Shown here in pieces: positions 56,186 to 60,352 of a stretch of DNA of 60,352 bases (the first letter of the stretch is position 1; each line of letters begins with the position of its first letter). Source of the DNA: an uncultured Christensenellaceae bacterium. Lineage in GTDB: Bacteria; Bacillota; Clostridia; Christensenellales; Borkfalkiaceae. The DNA is taken from NCBI GenBank assembly GCA_910587825.1, contig CAJUNJ010000011.1:1-60352 (forward strand), read 5' to 3'. The notes beneath the pieces were generated by a model. The model worked only from the letters and a program-made list of their open reading frames with translations, had not been told where the DNA came from and ran no database searches. The position numbers and the translations under genes were made by a program.

Positions 56186-58243
56186 ATGAATATCACGGCT
56201 AAGGAAATAAGAAACATCGCCGTCATAGGACACAGCGGGGAAGGCAAAACCACCCTTTGCGAAGCTATGCTGTTCAACGGCGGTATGATTGACAGAATGG
56301 GCAAAATCGAGGACGGCACGACCGTCACCGACTTTGACGAGCTGGAAAAAGCCAAAAAGCTTTCTGTCAACCTTTCGGCGGCGTATCTGTTCTGGAAGGG
56401 CGTAAAAATTAACGTGCTTGACCTGCCGGGCTTTTACGACTTCGAAGGGGAACGGCACGAAGGACTTGCGGCGTGCGGGGCGGCAATTCTCGTAATAGGC
56501 GCAAACGGCGTTTTGCCGATAGGCGCCGAAAGCGTTGTCGAATACTGCCTTAAACTCGGCAAACCGCTTATTATATTTATCAACGGTATGGATAAAGCCA
56601 ACGCCGACTATGCGGGCACCCTGCGCGCCCTCGAAGAAAAATACTCGGGCAAGCTTGCGCCCATACAGCTTCCCGTTATGACCGACGGCAAAATGACGGG
56701 TTATCTTAACGCCATACAGGAACGGTGTTATAAGTTTTCTACGCAGGGCCCGCAGGAAGTGGCCATTCCCGAAAATCTTAAAGCTCAGATGGAAGAAATG
56801 CAGGCAAGCCTTACCGAAGCCGCCGCCGAAAACGACGAGCTTTTGCTTGACAAATATTTCGACGAAGGAAAACTTTCCAAAGACGACGTAGTCCACGGCA
56901 TACGCAAGGGCATAGCCACGGGAAGCATTTTCCCCGTAATGGCCGGCAGCGCTTTGCAGAACAGGGGCGTTATAAATCTTTTGGACGAAATAGTAAGATA
57001 TATGCCCACCGCAAACGAAAGAAAAAATTCGCTTGCCACAGACCTTGACGCAGACGAAATAACCAACGTCGAATGCGAAGAAGACGGCCCGTTTGCGGCG
57101 CAGGTGTTCAAGACGGTTTACGACCCCTATACAGGCAAACTGAATTACATAAAAATCTTCCGCGGACGGCTTAAATCCGGAATGACGGTTTATAACCCCA
57201 ACAGCGGCGTTGAAGAGCGCATAGGCCAGATTTTCGTTTTAAGGGGCAAGAAGGCAGAGCTTGTAAACGAACTGACCGCGGGCGACATAGGCGCGGTAAA
57301 CAAACTGACTGCAACCGATACAGGCAACACACTCTGCGCGGTCGGCACGAAAATAATTTTCGACCCCATACGCTTCCCCCGCCCCTGCCTTTCGCTTGCG
57401 GTCAAGTCGGCAAACAAGGGCGAAGAAGATAAAATGTTTGCGGGCTTTTCCAAAATGCTTGAAGAAGATTATACCTTCTCGATAGACAAATCAGCCGACA
57501 CGGGCGAACTTATACTCAGCGGACAGGGCGAAATTCACCTTGAAGTGCTTGCAAAAAAACTTAAAGCGCGTGGCGGCATAGACGTTAAGCTTGCCGAACC
57601 GCGCATACCTTACCGCGAAACTATTAAAAAGATTGCCTCCGCGGAAGGCAAACACAAAAAACAGTCCGGCGGACACGGACAGTACGGTCACTGCAAAGTC
57701 CGCTTCGAACCGTGCGAAAGCCCCTTCGAATTCGGCGACGAAGTAGTCGGCGGAGCAGTCCCCAAACAGTATATACCCGCAGTCGAAAAGGGACTTAAAG
57801 AATGTATGGCAAAGGGCGTGCTTGCGGGCTATCCCGTGACCGGCGTAAAAGCCGTGCTTTACGACGGAAGTTACCACGACGTGGACTCTTCCGAAATGGC
57901 GTTTAAAGCCGCCGCCGCGCTGGCGTTTAAGGAGGGAATGAAGAACGCCGACCCCGTGCTTTTGGAACCCGTTATGAAGCTTAAAGTCGCCGTAAACGGA
58001 GAATATCTCGGCGGTGTTATGGGCGATATATCAAAGCGCAGGGGCAGAATTTCGGACAGCCGTACCGACGGCGATATAACGACGGTTATCGCCGAAGTAC
58101 CGCTTTCGGAAATAGCCAAATACGCGACAGACCTTAGGGGGCTTACCCGCGGACAGGGCAGGTTTACGTCCGAACTTTTAAGATATGAAGAAGTTCCGCC
58201 ACAGCTTGCGGAAAAAATAATTTCCGCGTCCAAGACGGAATAG
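56186..58243 (+). CDS. EF-G-like translational GTPase with divergent G motifs
   Basis: A 685-residue paralogue of elongation factor G, with its G domain, domain II, and EF-G domains III-V recognisable (GELILSGQGEIHLEVLAKKL, HGQYGHCKVRFEPCE, LEPVMKLKVAVNGEYLGGVM). The GTP motifs depart from the canonical ones. G1 is GHSGEGKTT in place of GHVDHGKTT. G3 is DLPGFYDF in place of DTPGHVDF, so the catalytic histidine is Phe. G4 is NGMDK in place of NKMDR. The EF-G-2 type found beside true EF-G in many bacteria has similar changes. It is therefore probably an accessory factor whose role is unknown. It is not accompanied by tuf or rpsL/rpsG. Confidence 0.92.
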   Translation: MNITAKEIRNIAVIGHSGEGKTTLCEAMLFNGGMIDRMGKIEDGTTVTDFDELEKAKKLSVNLSAAYLFWKGVKINVLDLPGFYDFEGERHEGLAACGAAILVIGANGVLPIGAESVVEYCLKLGKPLIIFINGMDKANADYAGTLRALEEKYSGKLAPIQLPVMTDGKMTGYLNAIQERCYKFSTQGPQEVAIPENLKAQMEEMQASLTEAAAENDELLLDKYFDEGKLSKDDVVHGIRKGIATGSIFPVMAGSALQNRGVINLLDEIVRYMPTANERKNSLATDLDADEITNVECEEDGPFAAQVFKTVYDPYTGKLNYIKIFRGRLKSGMTVYNPNSGVEERIGQIFVLRGKKAELVNELTAGDIGAVNKLTATDTGNTLCAVGTKIIFDPIRFPRPCLSLAVKSANKGEEDKMFAGFSKMLEEDYTFSIDKSADTGELILSGQGEIHLEVLAKKLKARGGIDVKLAEPRIPYRETIKKIASAEGKHKKQSGGHGQYGHCKVRFEPCESPFEFGDEVVGGAVPKQYIPAVEKGLKECMAKGVLAGYPVTGVKAVLYDGSYHDVDSSEMAFKAAAALAFKEGMKNADPVLLEPVMKLKVAVNGEYLGGVMGDISKRRGRISDSRTDGDITTVIAEVPLSEIAKYATDLRGLTRGQGRFTSELLRYEEVPPQLAEKIISASKTE

Positions 58244-58262
58244 ATATGCAATAACAAACAAT

Positions 58263-58300
58263 TGAAAAGTCCCGCCCGCGGCGTGCCGCGGGCGGGAAGT
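58263..58300. repeat. 38-bp hairpin repeat, first copy
   Basis: TGAAAAGT followed by the palindrome CCCGCCCGCGGC-GT-GCCGCGGGCGGG and AAGT. It is identical over 38 bp to the copy at 59012-59049. It can act as a terminator for the EF-G-like gene and for the convergent gene at 58304. Confidence 0.95.
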
Positions 58301-58303
58301 GTT

Positions 58304-58606
58304 TTAGCCTTTACCGTATTTACATAGCCTTACAATTTTCAGAACAAATCCAATAATCAATAATGCGCATCCCGACAACACCAATGCCGCAAAACGATAG
58401 TAGTAATTATTGTAGGCATATTTATAATATCCTGTATCATTGTAAAAATAAATCAAAAAATCTTCTCGCGATAAACTACTTAAAACAGAAGAAAAACAAG
58501 CAAAACATAAAGCCGTTATCAAAACAAAAAAAGCGCTTAAATAGAAAAAATTCGAAATAATTTTCAATAATTTTGCCATATAGCTTTTATCTGTATAATC
58601 TTTCAT
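58304..58606 (-). CDS. Small AT-rich membrane protein of unknown function
   Basis: A 100-residue protein with two clear membrane helices (about 18-38 and 70-90). Between them is a Tyr/Asn-rich loop (DTGYYKYAYNNYYYRF), and the C-terminus is basic. Its base composition is far more AT-rich than the neighbouring genes, and its codon use differs accordingly, which suggests acquisition from elsewhere. It is divergent from the XRE-type regulator gene, and the pair is bracketed by identical 38-bp hairpins. The function is not recognised. It could be a small toxin or a membrane sensor controlled by the regulator (speculative). Confidence 0.65.
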   Translation of the reverse strand: MKDYTDKSYMAKLLKIISNFFYLSAFFVLITALCFACFSSVLSSLSREDFLIYFYNDTGYYKYAYNNYYYRFAALVLSGCALLIIGFVLKIVRLCKYGKG

Positions 58607-58711
58607 AATTTTGCCCTGAGTTTATTTACATTATCAATATATCGTATTTACGTTATATTGTTAACTTATTTACGCAATAACTATTATGCAATTACGATGT
58701 AAAATATTATT

Positions 58712-59014
58712 ATGGTTGACGTTATACGTAAAATAGAAGAATTGCGGTTGAATAAAAACTGGACTAAATACGAACTTGCGGAAGAAGCGGGAATGCCCTA
58801 TTCTTCCCTCGCTTCGATATATTCACGCAAAACTCCACCTAAGCTTGAAATATTAAGTTTGATTTGCTCGGCGTTGGGTGTTACTTTGGCGCAGTTTTTT
58901 ACGGAGAACGAGCAATCGGAAACCGTAACGGAAGAAGAAAGAAATCTGCTTATAAAATTCAGACTTCTCTCAGATGAAAAGAAAAAAGCGATAGTCGCAT
59001 TTTTAAACAACTGA
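58712..59014 (+). CDS. XRE-family helix-turn-helix regulator
   Basis: A 100-residue DNA-binding protein. Residues about 5-62 form a Cro/C1-type helix-turn-helix (NWTKYELAEEAGMPYSSLAS, LEILSLICSALGVTLAQFF). The rest is a short acidic linker and helix ending KKKAIVAFLNN. There is no Shine-Dalgarno sequence, and TAAAAT (58700-58705) ends six bases before the ATG, so it may be leaderless. Its stop codon forms the first three bases of the second 38-bp hairpin repeat. It is divergent from the small membrane protein gene, the usual layout for a regulator of its neighbour. Confidence 0.85.
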   Translation: MVDVIRKIEELRLNKNWTKYELAEEAGMPYSSLASIYSRKTPPKLEILSLICSALGVTLAQFFTENEQSETVTEEERNLLIKFRLLSDEKKKAIVAFLNN

Positions 59015-59049
59015 AAAGTCCCGCCCGCGGCGTGCCGCGGGCGGGAAGT
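59012..59049. repeat. 38-bp hairpin repeat, second copy
   Basis: Identical to 58263-58300. It overlaps the stop codon of the XRE-type gene and can terminate that gene and the convergent CobW-type gene that ends at 59054. Confidence 0.95.
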
Positions 59050-59053
59050 TTTG

Positions 59054-60004
59054 TCAATAATAAGTTGCTACGGATTCTTCGGGCGGGGACGACCGCTCGA
59101 TTTTTTTTGCCTTGAAAACGGGCCCGCGAGAACGGTAAACGGCGTTATATTCGTATGCGACTTCGGCGGTGACCGTAAGCCAGTCGCACGTCTTAACGTC
59201 ACTTATAAGCCCGTTGGTCTTTACCGCAAAGCCGTCGTAGGAAATATCCGCTTCGCAACAGGTCATAATATGCCTGCCAAGGACTATACAGCCCGCGGGG
59301 ACCTTTTTAGAAAGAGCCGCCATGCCCTTGAATTTTACCGTCTTGCCGACGTAATTTTCGCCGTTTTCAGCCATATCGCGATAGAACCAGGCAAAGTCGC
59401 GGTCTTCTATCTCTACTACGGGCGCGTTTACGTCGAAAGGCAAGGGGTCTTCGATTTCGTCGAATTCCGGCTTTCCGCCGAGATAGTCGTAAACTATATC
59501 CGGACGGCGTGAAATTCCGCGTACGACCTTGTGGTATTCCATCTTATCGAACCCGCCTTTGAAACGGTTGAACACAACCATCTGCGTCATCTGTATTTTA
59601 TCGAATACGAGCTGACGCATATTTTGATTGTAATTTAAAAAAGTGTTCGCGTCGAAGAAGGTCATCATCTGATTGATTACCCAGCTTTCGGGCATAGCGT
59701 CGAAAAACTGCTGTAACATCCAGGTGCCGTTGTATTCAACGACTATGCGCGTGGGCTTATGCTTTCGGGTCAGGTTTTCGAGATTTTCCGCATTGAGTTC
59801 TTCAACGCTTTCAAGCGTGACCACGCTTACGTTTTTAACGGCGAAATTTTCGGGCGAGTACTCCTCTTCACCCTCTTCGCAGACTAAAAGCATAGTTTTA
59901 CCGCCGTCTTCCATACGGCTGTCTTCCAGCGTTTCCTGTATAAACTTTGTCTTACCGGAGTCCAAAAAACCCAAAAAGAGATAGACGGAAATTTCCTGAG
60001 GCAT
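59054..60004 (-). CDS. CobW-type GTPase fused to a TIGR03943/DUF1980-like domain
   Basis: A 316-residue protein. The N-terminal half is a CobW/P47K-like P-loop GTPase (LFLGFLDSGKTKFIQ, residues about 8-22; TRIVVEYNGTWML, about 85-97). In this family it is linked to metal delivery or metal-centre assembly. The C-terminal part (about 215-305) resembles the cytosolic domain of TIGR03943-type membrane proteins (GKTVKFKGMAALSK, RHIMTCCEADISYDG, a conserved MTCC motif). In many Bacillota those two partners are separate genes with a permease. Here they are joined, and no permease is visible. It starts 11 bp past a second CobW gene, so the two likely work in one metal-handling pathway, often zinc-regulated. 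Confidence 0.82.
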   Translation of the reverse strand: MPQEISVYLFLGFLDSGKTKFIQETLEDSRMEDGGKTMLLVCEEGEEEYSPENFAVKNVSVVTLESVEELNAENLENLTRKHKPTRIVVEYNGTWMLQQFFDAMPESWVINQMMTFFDANTFLNYNQNMRQLVFDKIQMTQMVVFNRFKGGFDKMEYHKVVRGISRRPDIVYDYLGGKPEFDEIEDPLPFDVNAPVVEIEDRDFAWFYRDMAENGENYVGKTVKFKGMAALSKKVPAGCIVLGRHIMTCCEADISYDGFAVKTNGLISDVKTCDWLTVTAEVAYEYNAVYRSRGPVFKAKKIERSSPPEESVATYY

Positions 60005-60015
60005 AATTCAATTCC

Positions 60016-60352
60016 TTATAAACCGAAAAGCTTTTGCAATGCGCCTTCGTTAAGCTTGCTTCCTATAACGCACAGTCTGCCCGTATAAGAAGCCCCGCCC
60101 CTGCGCACGTCGGCTTCGCCGGGGATATAGTCGAAGTGAATCCAGCTTCCGTCCGTACAGGGAACGATGCCCTTTGCGCGCAGAACCGTGCCGTACTTGT
60201 CCGCGTCCGAAAGTGCGGAAAGGGCAGATTTTAGTTGTTCTTCGCCGAACTGCTTACCGCTTTCCTTACCCCAGCTTGAAAATACTTCGTCGGCGTGGTG
60301 GTGATGTCCGTGGCAGCATTCCCCGTCGTGGTCTTCGTGATGGTGTCCGTGA
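60016..60352 (-). CDS. CobW-family metal chaperone, C-terminal part (cut by window edge)
   Basis: Only the last 111 codons are inside the window; the gene continues beyond 60352. The visible part begins with a His-rich stretch (HGHHHEDHDGECCHGHHHHA), the metal-binding insert typical of CobW/YjiA/ZNG-type GTPases. The C-terminal CobW domain follows (YGTVLRAKGIVPCTDGSWIH, FDYIPGEADV). It is the upstream neighbour of the CobW-TIGR03943 fusion and is probably in the same operon. The GTPase part is not visible. Confidence 0.85.
   Translation of the reverse strand, partial: HGHHHEDHDGECCHGHHHHADEVFSSWGKESGKQFGEEQLKSALSALSDADKYGTVLRAKGIVPCTDGSWIHFDYIPGEADVRRGGASYTGRLCVIGSKLNEGALQKLFGL

Noticed and set aside
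58304..59014. Classical toxin-antitoxin pair
   Set aside because: The two genes are divergent rather than overlapping in one operon, and the membrane protein matches no toxin family I recognise. Kept only as a speculation in the cassette finding.

Overview
The window looks like a chromosomal segment of an uncultured, fermentative Gram-positive bacterium, most likely Bacillota, class Clostridia (inference). Supporting signs are: strong GGAGG ribosome-binding sites; sigma-A promoters that nearly all have a 17-bp spacer; zinc-type S4 and S14; a YesM/YesN-type two-component system; lipoprotein signal peptides; and the order rpmE - DUF1385 - prmC - prfA. It contains the full S10-spc-alpha ribosomal block. 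I see no tRNA, rRNA, transposase or phage gene. The first 16 bases are a run of C, which may be a contig-edge artefact.

Layout. (1) 0.1-18.7 kb is an accessory carbohydrate locus. It holds a lipid-anchored GH5 hydrolase, two large circularly permuted GH3 enzymes anchored at both ends, a sugar-type solute-binding lipoprotein without its permease, a truncated Cache sensor, a YesM-like kinase with its YesN-like regulator, a TetR-like regulator, and two large surface lipoproteins. One lipoprotein is split by a frameshift at a 9-base homopolymer. Together they suggest sensing, binding and trimming of a plant-type glucan at the cell surface. (2) 18.9-24.1 kb is a tight operon trpS - DUF5685 - J-domain-like protein with a cysteine string - membrane protein - small protein with a second cysteine string - rlmD. 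This is the best candidate for an undescribed system. rlmD carries an in-frame TAA in front of an intact conserved C-terminal extension. (3) 24.2-31.2 kb has thrC, a small P-loop protein, an aspartate-type aminotransferase, and a ferrous iron locus (DtxR-like repressor, two feoA, feoB, a FeoB-associated peptide) with three copies of a palindromic operator.

(4) 31.2-34.9 kb has prfA, a 360-bp tandem repeat that mimics a CRISPR array, a DUF1385-PrmC fusion, and rpmE. (5) 35.1-39.3 kb is on the plus strand apart from a small membrane protein at its end. It has a small acidic protein, a degenerate medium-chain dehydrogenase, a cardiolipin synthase, and a YfcE-like phosphodiesterase with eight 14-residue proline-rich repeats. 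(6) 39.5-56.0 kb is the ribosomal block on the minus strand, from a promoter near 56.04 kb through rplQ, with rpoA, secY, adk, map and infA inside it. (7) 56.1-60.35 kb has an EF-G-like GTPase with altered G motifs, an AT-rich two-gene cassette bracketed by two identical 38-bp hairpins, and two CobW-family metal GTPases, the second cut by the window edge.

All calls come from reading the sequence and translations by eye. No database search, folding or alignment program was run.
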